Origin: Candidatus Planktophila lacus
GTDB lineage: Bacteria; Pseudomonadota; Gammaproteobacteria; Steroidobacterales; Steroidobacteraceae
Assembly (NCBI GenBank): GCA_943331345.2
Contig: CALQLF020000011.1
Coordinates: 1 to 52,308 of the forward strand
Direction of reading: 5' to 3'
DNA length: 52,308 nt
The position numbers were made by a program, and so were the translations under genes. Positions within the stretch are counted from its first letter, which is position 1; the number at the start of each line of letters is the position of its first letter. A model generated the notes under the pieces. It searched no databases, was not told the DNA's origin, and saw only the letters and a program-made list of their open reading frames with translations. Positions 25,006 to 34,045 of the stretch are shown here, piece by piece.

Positions 25006-26184
25006 ATGCGCATCCTTCACGTCAACCCGTCGCTGAACCCCGCCGACGGCGGCCCGCCCGAGGCCACCCGTACGCTGACGGTAGCTTGGCTGGCGCAGGG
25101 CCACTCGGTGGAAGTGGCGGTCCTCGATGCACCTGAGAGCCCATGGCTGGCAGCCTTCCCGTGCACCGTTCACGCACTCGGGCCGGGGCATTTCGGCAAG
25201 TATCGGTACAGCCCAGCCTTTACCGACTGGCTGACAGCAAACGCAGCACGTTTTGACATCGTCGTGGTGCACGGCATTTTCCAGTACCACGCCTTCGCCA
25301 CACGCGCGGTGATGCAGCGACTCGGGCGCCCCTACGTACTATTCATTCACGGCGCGCTGGACCCTTGGTTCAAGCGCCGCTTTCCACTCAAGCATTTAAA
25401 AAAATGGCTCTACTGGCCCTGGGGGGACTACCGGGTCATTCGGGACGCGGCACGTGTACTGCTCACCACGGAAGACGAGCGAGTACTCGCGCGCCAATCC
25501 TTTTGGCTTTACCGGGCCAACGAAGCCGTAGTCAGTCTCGGAACCGCCGACCCGCCGCCAGAGGAAGATGGCAAACAACACGCAGCTTTCCACGCGGCGT
25601 TCCCAATACTTAACGGCAAACGCTTCCTGTTGTTTCTGAGCCGCCTCGATGAGAAAAAGGGCTGCCGTCTGCTGATAGACGCCTTTGCGCAAGTGACGCA
25701 GCAAAACCCGGAATTGCTATTGGTCATGGCTGGGCCGGACAGTTCCGGCCTGAAGTCTGACCTTGAACAACTAGCAGCGTCATACGGCATTGCCGACCGT
25801 ATAGTTTGGACAGGAATGATTACCGGTGCAGTCAAGTGGGGCGCCTTCCGTGCCGCAGATGCGTTCGTACTGACTTCGCATTCGGAAAACTTCGGCATAG
25901 TGGTCGCCGAGGCACTGGCCTGCGGCACACCGGTACTGCTCTCGAAGCGGGTAAACATTTGGCGCGAGGTCGTGGCGGGTAAAGCGGGGCTGGCTGCTGA
26001 AGACAACCCCGCGGCAGCTGCCTCCATGCTAGCCGAGTGGACAACCGAAGCCCGCCACTCCCGCGCTGACACATCAGCCAACGCCCGGGCCACGTTTCTG
26101 AAGCTCTTCGAAATCGATGTTGCCAGCCGGCGAACAGCGCAAGAGCTCCAGTCGGTCGTCTCGGAGGGCCGCTCAGCGGACTGA
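25006..26184 (+). CDS. Glycosyltransferase family 4
   Basis: 392 aa. N-terminus MRILHVNPSLNPADGGPPEA (GT-B fold). FLLFLSRLDEKKGCRLLIDAF near 210 starts the donor domain, and HSENFGIVVAEALACGTPVLLSK near 295 carries the E-x7-E motif. ATG 25006 is chosen because the family N-terminus starts there. It is the only plus-strand gene inside a minus-strand block. It diverges from the WcaI-like gene across 50 bases, and its 3' end overlaps the convergent beta-helix gene by 12 bases. Sugar and linkage unknown. Confidence 0.9.
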   Translation: MRILHVNPSLNPADGGPPEATRTLTVAWLAQGHSVEVAVLDAPESPWLAAFPCTVHALGPGHFGKYRYSPAFTDWLTANAARFDIVVVHGIFQYHAFATRAVMQRLGRPYVLFIHGALDPWFKRRFPLKHLKKWLYWPWGDYRVIRDAARVLLTTEDERVLARQSFWLYRANEAVVSLGTADPPPEEDGKQHAAFHAAFPILNGKRFLLFLSRLDEKKGCRLLIDAFAQVTQQNPELLLVMAGPDSSGLKSDLEQLAASYGIADRIVWTGMITGAVKWGAFRAADAFVLTSHSENFGIVVAEALACGTPVLLSKRVNIWREVVAGKAGLAAEDNPAAAASMLAEWTTEARHSRADTSANARATFLKLFEIDVASRRTAQELQSVVSEGRSAD

Positions 26185-28350
26185 CGAAATATGGGTTCCG
26201 AGTTCGAAGGCTGTCGTCGTTCCGCGTGACGTCGTGTTAATGACTAGATGCCGACCCAGAGGCATCGACAGCGGCAGGGTCTCGACGCGATTCCCCCATG
26301 ACAGCAACATAGCGCCATCTTTAGACTCAACCAAACGGGTTTGACCAAGCCGGAACTCCGAACCCAACAGGTAGGTACCTACGCCCCACGAAGACGTGTC
26401 CGTCAAGGTGGCCGGCCCGACACCGCTCCATCGGCTAGAAATAATAAAGAAGCCGCCGGTGGCGGTAGTCCCATTGTCGAGCATTTTCAAGGCGGTATTT
26501 GCACGCACATCCGTGAAGGTGGAGCCGTACCAGATGAGGCTGTAGCCGGCACGAGTAACGGAAACGTGTCCGACATCTTCGAAGGCACTGCGATACCAGA
26601 AATTCCCACCCGAAGGACGCTCGGAGTCCCAACGCCAAACGGCATCACGGATGTTTCGGAACGTGCAAAACATGAAGCCCTGCTTGTCGGCGTAATTCAT
26701 CCCGGCACCGGCCCCCTTGCCACTACCCGACATAGCCAAAGGCACATCCTCGAAAACTACCCGGCGCCAAGAGTTCGAATCGATTCCGGCTATTCCATTG
26801 GCAGCCACGCCCGCTACGGACTGCCCCACAAAGCGCAACTGCTCAAAGGTACTCGTCGCTACGGTCATCCCCGGACCGACATTACCCGAATCTGCGCTCC
26901 AGAGAATTCCGTGACTGCCACCAGCAAATGTAATGCCAGAGAACACTACCGACTGTTGTGCCAACTCTGCTCGTAGCGACACTTTCGTCGCGCGTCCCTG
27001 CACAAGCGGGAAATTGCCCTTGGCGACCAGCACGACTTCGCCGGCATCCGAAGCCACTAACCCCTCAATACGTTCAACCGACCCCAAGCGAAGCGAACGC
27101 GAAATCGCATAGGTTCCTGGCGGCACCCGAGCGACGCCATCACGGTCAATCAGATGTTGCAGAAACGCCGCTTGATCAATATCGCTACGCGCCAGAACCA
27201 CTACGCTTTGAGGCGCCGGACCCGACACCGGAAGCGCGAAAGCACCCGTCGCTGCGACAAGGGGAAGCGGCGGAAATTGCTGTCGTTGCAATAATTCGCG
27301 AATCGCTGACGACGGGCCCGTTGTCCTCGTCGCCGGTAGTGCCTCGCCATTACCAATATAGAAGTCGCCGGAGCGTATGCCCGCAGGAACATGATCGGCG
27401 ATTCGGAGATTTTCACGGAACAGGTGGTAGTTCTCGCCGACGTCGTCGAATGCCAAATCGGCTTTATCAATCAAACCGCCACGGGCCCGAGAGGAAAAAT
27501 CTACGACCAATGGCACATGACGAATAATCGCTAACGCACCGTTCTTATCCCCATAGAGTGTCCCGCCGGACAACCCCATGCTCACCAAAGACGGCGAATT
27601 CTCAACTTCGAAGCAATTCCGGTCGCCCTTGCCATCGCCGTTCCAAGATTCGCAGTCCCAACCCACCAACCACAACGGCCCGGCATGGTTCCAACGGGAC
27701 TTCCACTTAGGAGTGATAGACGCAACGTGCAAAAAAGCATTGCCGAAACTGGCCTCGTCGTCGTTCCCTTCCCACCAGACAGTCGAACCGGGTCGATAGC
27801 CTAAAGCGTGGGAAAAAACGGAGTTCCGGACGTACCCGGAGGTGCCTTGAAGCACTTCCAACGCTCCGTACTCCGCGAGTTCAAGGCCCTCCACCCGGCT
27901 GTCATCTTCCAACCGCACTTTGAGGCGACCCGCCATACCAAGCCGCCCGCCGTTTCCGCCAACAATCGTGACATTCCGGTTGGGCATTCCGCCAGTAAAG
28001 AGGATGTCCGGGTCCTCCGAACCCTGACCATCCAAACCCTCAATCCAAACATCGTGCACCCCGCCACCGATAACCAACACGGGAAGGCGTGCGTTCCAGC
28101 GCGATAGGATTTTGGCGCCACTCGGCACAATGAGCCGCTTTTTTCCAGAACTGCGATAGTCGATATCCGGCGCCAATTGCAATTCGCCAGTGGTGTCGAG
28201 CACCTTCTGCAAGTCGGCGCCCTTCTGCAGGAATACAGCGGGCCGCGTAACGGCAGACCATGCAGGGAAAATCACGCCTGCGAGCACCAAGCCACCGACC
28301 CAAGCACCCCAAAACCGCACACAGCCGAATGCTCCGACGTCAGCTTTCAT
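26173..28350 (-). CDS. Secreted parallel beta-helix (pectate-lyase-like) protein
   Basis: 725 aa. An N-terminal signal (GAWVGGLVLAGVIFPAWSA) precedes two regions rich in short strand-turn repeats. The first (about 60-330) contains SGAKILSRWN, NVTIVGGNGGRLGMAG and SRVEGLELAEYGALEVLQG. The second begins near 390 with IDQAAFLQHLIDRDGVARVPPGTYAISRSLRL, the usual opening of pectate-lyase-like folds, and runs to the end. It probably binds, cleaves or epimerises the polysaccharide in the periplasm or outside. No catalytic residues can be assigned. ATG 28350 overlaps the upstream glycosyltransferase stop by 11 bases. Confidence 0.82.
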   Translation of the reverse strand: MKADVGAFGCVRFWGAWVGGLVLAGVIFPAWSAVTRPAVFLQKGADLQKVLDTTGELQLAPDIDYRSSGKKRLIVPSGAKILSRWNARLPVLVIGGGVHDVWIEGLDGQGSEDPDILFTGGMPNRNVTIVGGNGGRLGMAGRLKVRLEDDSRVEGLELAEYGALEVLQGTSGYVRNSVFSHALGYRPGSTVWWEGNDDEASFGNAFLHVASITPKWKSRWNHAGPLWLVGWDCESWNGDGKGDRNCFEVENSPSLVSMGLSGGTLYGDKNGALAIIRHVPLVVDFSSRARGGLIDKADLAFDDVGENYHLFRENLRIADHVPAGIRSGDFYIGNGEALPATRTTGPSSAIRELLQRQQFPPLPLVAATGAFALPVSGPAPQSVVVLARSDIDQAAFLQHLIDRDGVARVPPGTYAISRSLRLGSVERIEGLVASDAGEVVLVAKGNFPLVQGRATKVSLRAELAQQSVVFSGITFAGGSHGILWSADSGNVGPGMTVATSTFEQLRFVGQSVAGVAANGIAGIDSNSWRRVVFEDVPLAMSGSGKGAGAGMNYADKQGFMFCTFRNIRDAVWRWDSERPSGGNFWYRSAFEDVGHVSVTRAGYSLIWYGSTFTDVRANTALKMLDNGTTATGGFFIISSRWSGVGPATLTDTSSWGVGTYLLGSEFRLGQTRLVESKDGAMLLSWGNRVETLPLSMPLGRHLVINTTSRGTTTAFELGTHISSVR

Positions 28351-29596
28351 ACGGACTCTTTCCCAACAGCTGCTGGAACTTCTGGCAGTAAACAGCCCAA
28401 GTGAACTCACGCGCGCGTGCCGCAGCGCTTGCACCCATTTGCCGACGCAGTTCCGGGTTGGCGCGAAGCAGTTCCAGTTTTTCCGTGATGGCGCCAGAAT
28501 CGCGCATGGGTACGATGAAGCCATCGACGCCGTCTCGGACTAATTCATCCGGCCCATTGGCCGTAGCGATGACTGGAAGCCCACAGGCCATCGCTTCAGC
28601 CACCACTAACGGCATGCCTTCGAGCAACGTGGGAAACACAAACACGTCATGTGACCGGTACTCGAGAGCGAGTTTGGGACGCGTCAGATGAGGAACGTGC
28701 CGGAACAACTGTGAATATGGAGTTAGTGGCTCCACGGAACCGACCTTGTTACCGACCAACGTCAGCGCGGTTCCGGTGCCCGCAAACTTCGCATATGCGT
28801 CCAAAAGATAGGACAGGCCCTTACGCTGCGAGAGCTGGCCAACAAAGATGGCCCGCAAGCCCCCACCATTCTCTTGAACGGCATTCTCCGAGAAAATCGT
28901 CAGATCGACACCGTAGGGAACTACTGCAAGCTTGTTGACGTCTACGGCGCTAGCGGCGAACGTTTTTGCACAATAGGTGGACCCAACGACAACAGAGTCC
29001 GCAGCGAGAATTTCGGCGTCCAACCCGGCCATGTACTCCGGCGTGAAATGCTTCAATTCGGGCCAGGTACTTGCAAAATCCGGAACGAGTTCCGCCTCTT
29101 CATTGCGCAAAGCAAGGTGATAGCGATGATGCGCAATGGGGTAGTTGAGAATACGTCGCGCATCATTCCGTTCGGCCCATGCAAAGGCAGGTAGCGCAAA
29201 TCCAGGGTAGGCCACGACGGTATCGGCGCGGCCCATATGTCGGGGAGCAGATTCACTGATCGCCGCACGAATCCGTTCATGGCCGGCTTCCGTCAGCGCC
29301 GCCCTTCGCGCCGGAGAAATCCACTTCGCTCGCGAAACTGCCGCGGCCAGCCAGTCGGCCATCACCCCGCGCTCAACCGCGAGGCGATTGAAGGCCTCCG
29401 AATTCAGTGCTCGACGACCGAAAGTGGAGCGGTAGTGCTTCCCGATGACCGGGCTACGCTCCAAGGCTTTTTCCCACCAGCGTCCCTTGTTCAGGTACGG
29501 ACGAATGCACGACTCCAGCTGGCCGGTCTCCGCCAAGTAGACGCCCAGCTGGTGCAGTTCCGGGGCGTTGAAATTGACGATGCCAACCTTGGACAA
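28340..29596 (-). CDS. Glycosyltransferase family 4
   Basis: 418 aa. The N-terminal domain is longer than in the other family 4 enzymes of the locus (VGIVNFNAPELHQLGVYLAE). The donor domain begins RAIFVGQLSQRKGLSYLLDAY, and FVFPTLLEGMPLVVAEAMACGLPVI carries the E-x7-E signature. The start is taken as TTG at 29596, which has GGAG eight bases upstream and leads directly into SKVGIVNF; an in-frame TTG at 29623 is possible. Its stop lies inside the beta-helix start, so the two are coupled. Its substrate is unknown. Confidence 0.87.
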   Translation of the reverse strand: MSKVGIVNFNAPELHQLGVYLAETGQLESCIRPYLNKGRWWEKALERSPVIGKHYRSTFGRRALNSEAFNRLAVERGVMADWLAAAVSRAKWISPARRAALTEAGHERIRAAISESAPRHMGRADTVVAYPGFALPAFAWAERNDARRILNYPIAHHRYHLALRNEEAELVPDFASTWPELKHFTPEYMAGLDAEILAADSVVVGSTYCAKTFAASAVDVNKLAVVPYGVDLTIFSENAVQENGGGLRAIFVGQLSQRKGLSYLLDAYAKFAGTGTALTLVGNKVGSVEPLTPYSQLFRHVPHLTRPKLALEYRSHDVFVFPTLLEGMPLVVAEAMACGLPVIATANGPDELVRDGVDGFIVPMRDSGAITEKLELLRANPELRRQMGASAAARAREFTWAVYCQKFQQLLGKSPYES

Positions 29597-29652
29597 ACCC
29601 GGGACTCCTGCACTACGGTGCAACAGTATGTTGCTGCCGGGTTACGGTTTCC

Positions 29653-30384
29653 TTACCTGCCGCTCGCTAAATCCGCTGAGTCCACCCACTCCACCAGCCC
29701 CGCCAAGTCGGCGAACTCGTGGTCGGCCCGCTCGAGCCCTTCCGGCCACTGCTTCTCATGCCGATGCACCCAAGCGGTGGCCATGCCCGCACTCCGGGCA
29801 CCGAACACATCGGCGTGGGGGTCGTCGCCCACATAGAGCCAGCGATTTACCGGGATTCCTGCGCTTTCTGCCACGGCTTGGAACGCCCGAGGGTCAGGCT
29901 TGGCCACTCCCAATCCCCGCGCCGAATACGCGGCACGGAAGTACTGCCCCAGCGACGTGCGCGCCGGGTCGGCATTGCCGTTGCTCAACACATAGAGCGG
30001 AAAACGCCGAGCCAGCCGTTCCAGCGCCCCGTGCACCTCCGGGTAGGGGTCCACGGCATGCCGTTCAGCGAAAAACACTTCGAACGCAGCCGCCGCCATG
30101 CCCGTTGCCGCCGTCTCATCAAGACCGGCCGCAAGTGCCTGACAACGCAGGGCTTCGGTGCGTAGCCAAGTGAGATCATAGGCACGGCTAGTGTGCAGCG
30201 CCGCCACCTGTTCCCGCCAACGGCGCATTTCGGCAATGGTCGCCGCAGCCGCCTGCCCGGCCGGCACTACCGCGGGGAACTCGCGCGCCAGAAACGCGGC
30301 CGTCAACTTCTCCGCCGAGATGATGGCGGGAGCCACTGGCCACAGGGTATCGTCTAGGTCCAGACAGAGCGCGGAGTAAGGCAT
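29653..30384 (-). CDS. HAD-superfamily phosphatase (subfamily IA)
   Basis: 243 aa. Motif I is CLDLDDTLWP with both Asp residues. A helical cap covers about 20-110. Motif II is YVLSNGNAD, motif III the Lys of GLGVAKPDPRAF, and motif IV YVGDDPHADVFGARSAGM. The layout resembles E. coli YigB (FMN and sugar-phosphate phosphatase), but the substrate is not determined. The start codon shares two bases (CATG) with that of the divergent glycerophosphodiesterase gene, if that gene uses its first ATG. Confidence 0.9.
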   Translation of the reverse strand: MPYSALCLDLDDTLWPVAPAIISAEKLTAAFLAREFPAVVPAGQAAAATIAEMRRWREQVAALHTSRAYDLTWLRTEALRCQALAAGLDETAATGMAAAAFEVFFAERHAVDPYPEVHGALERLARRFPLYVLSNGNADPARTSLGQYFRAAYSARGLGVAKPDPRAFQAVAESAGIPVNRWLYVGDDPHADVFGARSAGMATAWVHRHEKQWPEGLERADHEFADLAGLVEWVDSADLASGR

Positions 30385-31594
30385 GAGGACCGAAAGTATG
30401 GACTGCCCACAGCAGCAAGCAAACCTTCACCCTTGGCGGGGCGATGGGCCGACGCTGCGGCACGCTCGCCCCGCCCCCTTACTGCCCTCCCTCGTGGCCT
30501 TGTTCGGTTTGTTCGTGAGTGCCCCCACCATGTCCGCCAGCCAGCCTCCTAGCAACAGCGCCTCTGCCCAGGCAGCCAGCGCTGCTGCCAATTCAAGCTC
30601 CGGCCGAACCGTGCTCACCCCCAAGCCTGCCCGCGCGCCCATCTCGCCTGCGAAGCATCTGCTGGTCATCGCGCATCGTGGCGCCTCCGGCTACCTGCCC
30701 GAGCACACGCTGGAAGCCAAGGCGCTGGCCTACGCCCAAGGTGCGGATTACCTCGAACAGGACGTAGTCATCTCCAAGGATGGCGTACCCGTCGTGGCGC
30801 ATGACCTAATCCTCGACGACACCAGTAACGTGCGTGACGTCTTCCCCGATCGCGTCCGTGCAGACGGCCACTGGTACCTCATCGACTTCACCTGGGAAGA
30901 ACTCCGCACGCTTACCCTGCACGAACGCACCGCGGAAGACGGCAAGCCGGCGCGCGCCGGGCGTTTTGCCGCGAACGGGGTCGGCTTCCGCTTGCATACC
31001 CTCGACGAAGAGTTGGCCTTCATCCGTGGCTTGAACGCCACCTTGGGGAAGGCCCAGGGTCGCGAGGTTGGGGTCTACACGGAAGTAAAAAGCCCGGCTT
31101 GGCATCGCCAGCAAGGCGTGGATGCCGCCCCCATCGTGCTCGCCTCACTCGCCCGCCACGGTTACACGAAAGCTACGGACCACGCCTATGTGCAATGTTT
31201 CGATTTCGCCGAACTGCGCCGTATTCGAGTTGGACTACATAGCGAACTGAAGCTCATCCAACTCATTGGCGAGAACAGCTGGGGGGAGTCGGACACGGAC
31301 TACCCGTACCTGCTAACTCCCGCAGGGCTGCGCGAGGTGGCCACGGTGGCAGACGGCATCGGGCCGTGGGGACCGCAAGTGCTCAGGTTCGCCCCGGGCA
31401 AAGTACCGGTGCCCACAGGCCTGGTAGAAGCGGCGCACGCTGTGGGGCTGGCAGTACACCCGTTTACGCTGCGCGCGGACGAACTTCCGCCCGGGGTCAC
31501 CAGTCTGCCCGCGCTGGTCCATGCACTGCAGGCGGCAGGTGTAGACGGCGCTTTCACCGACTTCCCCGACCAGGTGCGCGCCGCGCTGAAATAA
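30383..31594 (+). CDS. glpQ: Periplasmic glycerophosphodiester phosphodiesterase
   Basis: About 403 aa. A long basic N-region and a hydrophobic stretch (LLPSLVALFGLFVSAPTMSA) look like a secretion signal. The GDPD domain then starts LLVIAHRGASGYLPEHTLEA, which holds the catalytic HR and a metal-binding Glu. DYLEQDVVISKDGVPVVAHD follows with the second metal site and the catalytic His. Length and inserts match the periplasmic GlpQ group. It releases glycerol 3-phosphate from phospholipid head groups. Starts at 30398 or 30530 are possible; 30530 would lose the signal, so an early start is favoured. Confidence 0.92.
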   Translation: MRTESMDCPQQQANLHPWRGDGPTLRHARPAPLLPSLVALFGLFVSAPTMSASQPPSNSASAQAASAAANSSSGRTVLTPKPARAPISPAKHLLVIAHRGASGYLPEHTLEAKALAYAQGADYLEQDVVISKDGVPVVAHDLILDDTSNVRDVFPDRVRADGHWYLIDFTWEELRTLTLHERTAEDGKPARAGRFAANGVGFRLHTLDEELAFIRGLNATLGKAQGREVGVYTEVKSPAWHRQQGVDAAPIVLASLARHGYTKATDHAYVQCFDFAELRRIRVGLHSELKLIQLIGENSWGESDTDYPYLLTPAGLREVATVADGIGPWGPQVLRFAPGKVPVPTGLVEAAHAVGLAVHPFTLRADELPPGVTSLPALVHALQAAGVDGAFTDFPDQVRAALK

Positions 31595-31621
31595 CCCGCC
31601 CAGCCGGGGCAGGCATAGAAT

Positions 31622-31646
31622 GGAGCTTTCCCGTTACGGAAGCTCC
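31622..31646 (+). promoter_or_regulatory. Hairpin covering the S9 peptidase ribosome site
   Basis: GGAGCTTTCC can pair with GGAAGCTCC, with a short loop around CGTTAC. The only Shine-Dalgarno-like bases before the ATG at 31651 (GGAAG) are in the 3' arm. The stem could limit translation initiation. Confidence 0.35.
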
Positions 31647-31650
31647 ACTC

Positions 31651-33756
31651 ATGCGCGCTCCTTCTCGTTTGTTTGCCGGTAGCCGGCTACTTCCCGCCTT
31701 GGCGGTACTGCTGACTGCCTCGGCCGCCGTCGCCGCCGACGCACCCAGAGGCTTCACGGCGCAAGACCTCGTCTCACTCACGCGGGTCAGCGGCCCCGCT
31801 CTGTCGCCGGACGGCAGCCGTCTGGTGTGGACGCAGCGCGAAACGGATTTGGCCGCCAACAAAGGCCGCACCGACCTGTGGAGCCTCGACCTCGCCAAGG
31901 TTGGCGCCGCGCCGCTGCGCCTCACGCGGAACGACGCCAGCGACAGTGACGCCGCCTTTGCACCGGATGGTCGCAGTGTCTATTTCCTCTCGACGCGCAG
32001 TGGCAGCAGCCAGGTGTGGCGACTCTCCTTCAGCGGGGGCGAGGCCGTTCAGGTAACCGCCCTGCCCCTCGATGTCGGCACGTTCCGCGTTTCCCCTAAA
32101 GGCGACCGCCTCGCGCTGACGCTCGACATCCCTCGGACCTGTCTCTCCGATAGCGCACCAGTCGACTGCGCGGTAACGGCGCAAGGCAAGCACGCCTTGG
32201 GTAGTGCACGCACCTACGACAGCCTCTTGGTGCGCCATTGGGATACGTGGGCGGACGGCACGCGCTCCGTGCTGTTCAGTCAGGCTCTCGATGCGCAGGG
32301 CACAGCCAACGGCAAGCCTGTGGCTTTGTCCGCACCACTAGACGGCGATGTCCCTTCCAAACCCACCGGTGGCAATGAGGAATACGCCTTCTCCGCTGAC
32401 GGCAGCACCGTCGCCTTCCAGATTCGTGTGGCAGGGCGTGAGGAAGCGTGGTCGACCAACTTCGACCTCTACCAAGTGGCTGCCAGTGGCGGCACGCCAC
32501 GGAACCTAACCGGGTCAAACCCCGCTTGGGATGGTCAGCCGGTTTTCTCACCAGACGGAAAGACCCTCGCCTACGTGGCGATGACCCGTCCCGGCTTTGA
32601 GGCCGACCGCTTCGCACTGAAATTGCTGGACCTGGGCACTGGCGTCGTCCGCGAGCTGGCGGCGGACTGGGACCGCTCCGTGTCTGGTCTGGCCTGGACC
32701 GCGGACAGTGCGGCACTCATCGTCAACGGCGACGACGTAGGGCAACACCCCTTGGTACGCATCGACGCCCGCAGCGGCGCACGCATACGCTTGACGGGTG
32801 AAGGCGCTACAACGCAGTTCGTGGTCGGCAAGGATTTCATCGTTACCACGCTGCAATCGCTGACGGCGCCTGCAGATTTCTATCGGGTTGCACTCCCCGG
32901 CAAGAAGGACAAGGCGGCGCCAGCAGTTCCGCAACGTCTAACGAACGTGAATGCCACGCGCCTCACTGACGTGCGCTTCGGCAAGGCAGAGCAGTTCAGC
33001 TTCGCGGGCGCAAACGGCGAAACGGTTTACGGCTATGTCATGCAACCGTGGAATGCGGAGCCGGGGCGCAAGTACCCCATCGCGTTCATCGTGCACGGCG
33101 GCCCACAGTCGAGTTTCGCCAATAACTGGAGCTATCGCTGGAATCCGCAGATTTACGCGGGTGCCGGCTACGCTGCCGTCTTCATCGACTTCCATGGCTC
33201 GCCAGGCTACGGGCAAGCCTTCACCGATTCCATCAGCCAGGACTGGGGCGGCAAGCCGCTGCAAGACTTGCAGTTGGGCCTGGACGCGGCTACCAAGCGC
33301 TTTGCTTGGCTGGATGGCGAACGCGCCTGCGCGCTGGGTGCCTCCTATGGCGGGTTCATGATGAACTGGATCGCCGGCAACTGGCCGGACCGCTTCAAGT
33401 GCATCGTGAACCATGCGGGCATCTTCGATACCCGCTCCATGTACTACACCACCGAGGAACTGTGGTTCACGGAATGGGAAAACGGTGGACCGTATTTCAC
33501 GAACCCCGCCAAGCACGAACAGTTCAATCCGGCGAACTTCCTGAACCAATGGCGAACGCCCATGCTGGTCATCCACGGTGAGAAAGACTTCCGGGTTCCT
33601 TATTCACAAGGGCTGGCGGCCTTCACGGCGCTACAGCGTCGCGGCATCGACAGCCGGCTAGTGATGTACCCGGATGAAAACCACTGGATCTTGAAGCCGG
33701 CCAACTCGCTGCAATGGCATGCCGAGGTGCTCGACTGGCTGAAGAAGCACCTTTAA
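31651..33756 (+). CDS. S9 family peptidase (prolyl oligopeptidase/DPP-like), secreted
   Basis: 701 aa. A signal peptide (LLPALAVLLTASAAVAADA) leads into a beta-propeller domain (about 40-420) with WD40/TolB-like repeats, for example SPDGSRLVW, APDGRSVYFLS and FSPDGKTLAYV. The alpha/beta-hydrolase domain follows (about 450-701). The nucleophile is Ser565 in GASYGG, with the acid in HGEKDFRVP and the His in DENHWIL. It would cleave peptides in the periplasm. The start at 31651 begins the signal peptide. Another S9 peptidase (45061-47205) is in the window; the two are not adjacent. Confidence 0.94.
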   Translation: MRAPSRLFAGSRLLPALAVLLTASAAVAADAPRGFTAQDLVSLTRVSGPALSPDGSRLVWTQRETDLAANKGRTDLWSLDLAKVGAAPLRLTRNDASDSDAAFAPDGRSVYFLSTRSGSSQVWRLSFSGGEAVQVTALPLDVGTFRVSPKGDRLALTLDIPRTCLSDSAPVDCAVTAQGKHALGSARTYDSLLVRHWDTWADGTRSVLFSQALDAQGTANGKPVALSAPLDGDVPSKPTGGNEEYAFSADGSTVAFQIRVAGREEAWSTNFDLYQVAASGGTPRNLTGSNPAWDGQPVFSPDGKTLAYVAMTRPGFEADRFALKLLDLGTGVVRELAADWDRSVSGLAWTADSAALIVNGDDVGQHPLVRIDARSGARIRLTGEGATTQFVVGKDFIVTTLQSLTAPADFYRVALPGKKDKAAPAVPQRLTNVNATRLTDVRFGKAEQFSFAGANGETVYGYVMQPWNAEPGRKYPIAFIVHGGPQSSFANNWSYRWNPQIYAGAGYAAVFIDFHGSPGYGQAFTDSISQDWGGKPLQDLQLGLDAATKRFAWLDGERACALGASYGGFMMNWIAGNWPDRFKCIVNHAGIFDTRSMYYTTEELWFTEWENGGPYFTNPAKHEQFNPANFLNQWRTPMLVIHGEKDFRVPYSQGLAAFTALQRRGIDSRLVMYPDENHWILKPANSLQWHAEVLDWLKKHL

Positions 33757-33768
33757 GCGCACGCCAAT

Positions 33769-34040
33769 GGCGCGAGCAAGCTCGCTCCTACAAAAGGCCA
33801 GTACGCCCCTGTAGGAGGGAGCTTGCTCCCGACCGGTTGCAGCAGGACCCACACTGCCCCTGTAGGAGGGAGCTTGCTCCCGACGGGTTGTAGCAGAACC
33901 CACATCGCCCCTGTGGGAGGGAGCTTGCTCCCGACCGGTTGCAGCAGAACCCGCATTGCTCCTGTGGGAGGGAGCTTGCTCCCGACCGGTTGCAGTAGAA
34001 CCCGCATTGCTCCTGTGGGAGGGAGCTTGCTCCCGACGGC
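33769..34040 (+). repeat. Tandem REP-like array, 51-bp period
   Basis: The palindromic core GGGAGCTTGCTCCC occurs five times, starting at 33817, 33868, 33919, 33970 and 34021, so the spacing is exactly 51 bases each time. Copies share the lead CCTGTGGGAG (or CCTGTAGGAG) and the tail GACCGGTTGCAGCAGAACCC with few changes. A related core in reverse orientation, GCGAGCAAGCTCGC (33772-33785) followed by TCCTAC, opens the array. The cores resemble REP elements of Pseudomonas and related bacteria (GGAG-type lead, GAGCTTGCTC core). The array fills the gap between two convergent genes and may act as terminator or mRNA end. A period of 17 codons keeps one frame open by chance. Confidence 0.9.
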
Positions 34041-34045
34041 TTAGG

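Noticed and set aside
29568-30173. 201-codon plus-strand Pro/Arg-rich frame
   Set aside because: It is antisense to the HAD phosphatase gene, with no domain and a composition expected from reversed GC-rich codons.
31366-31650. Long upstream extension of the S9 peptidase
   Set aside because: It overlaps the glycerophosphodiesterase gene in another frame; the signal peptide begins at 31651.
33769-34040. CRISPR array
   Set aside because: The unit repeats over almost all of its 51 bases without unique spacers, and no cas gene is present.
33753-34044. Open frames with 17-residue repeats on both strands
   Set aside because: They exist because the REP-like unit is 51 bases (17 codons); the palindromic repeat explains them on both strands.
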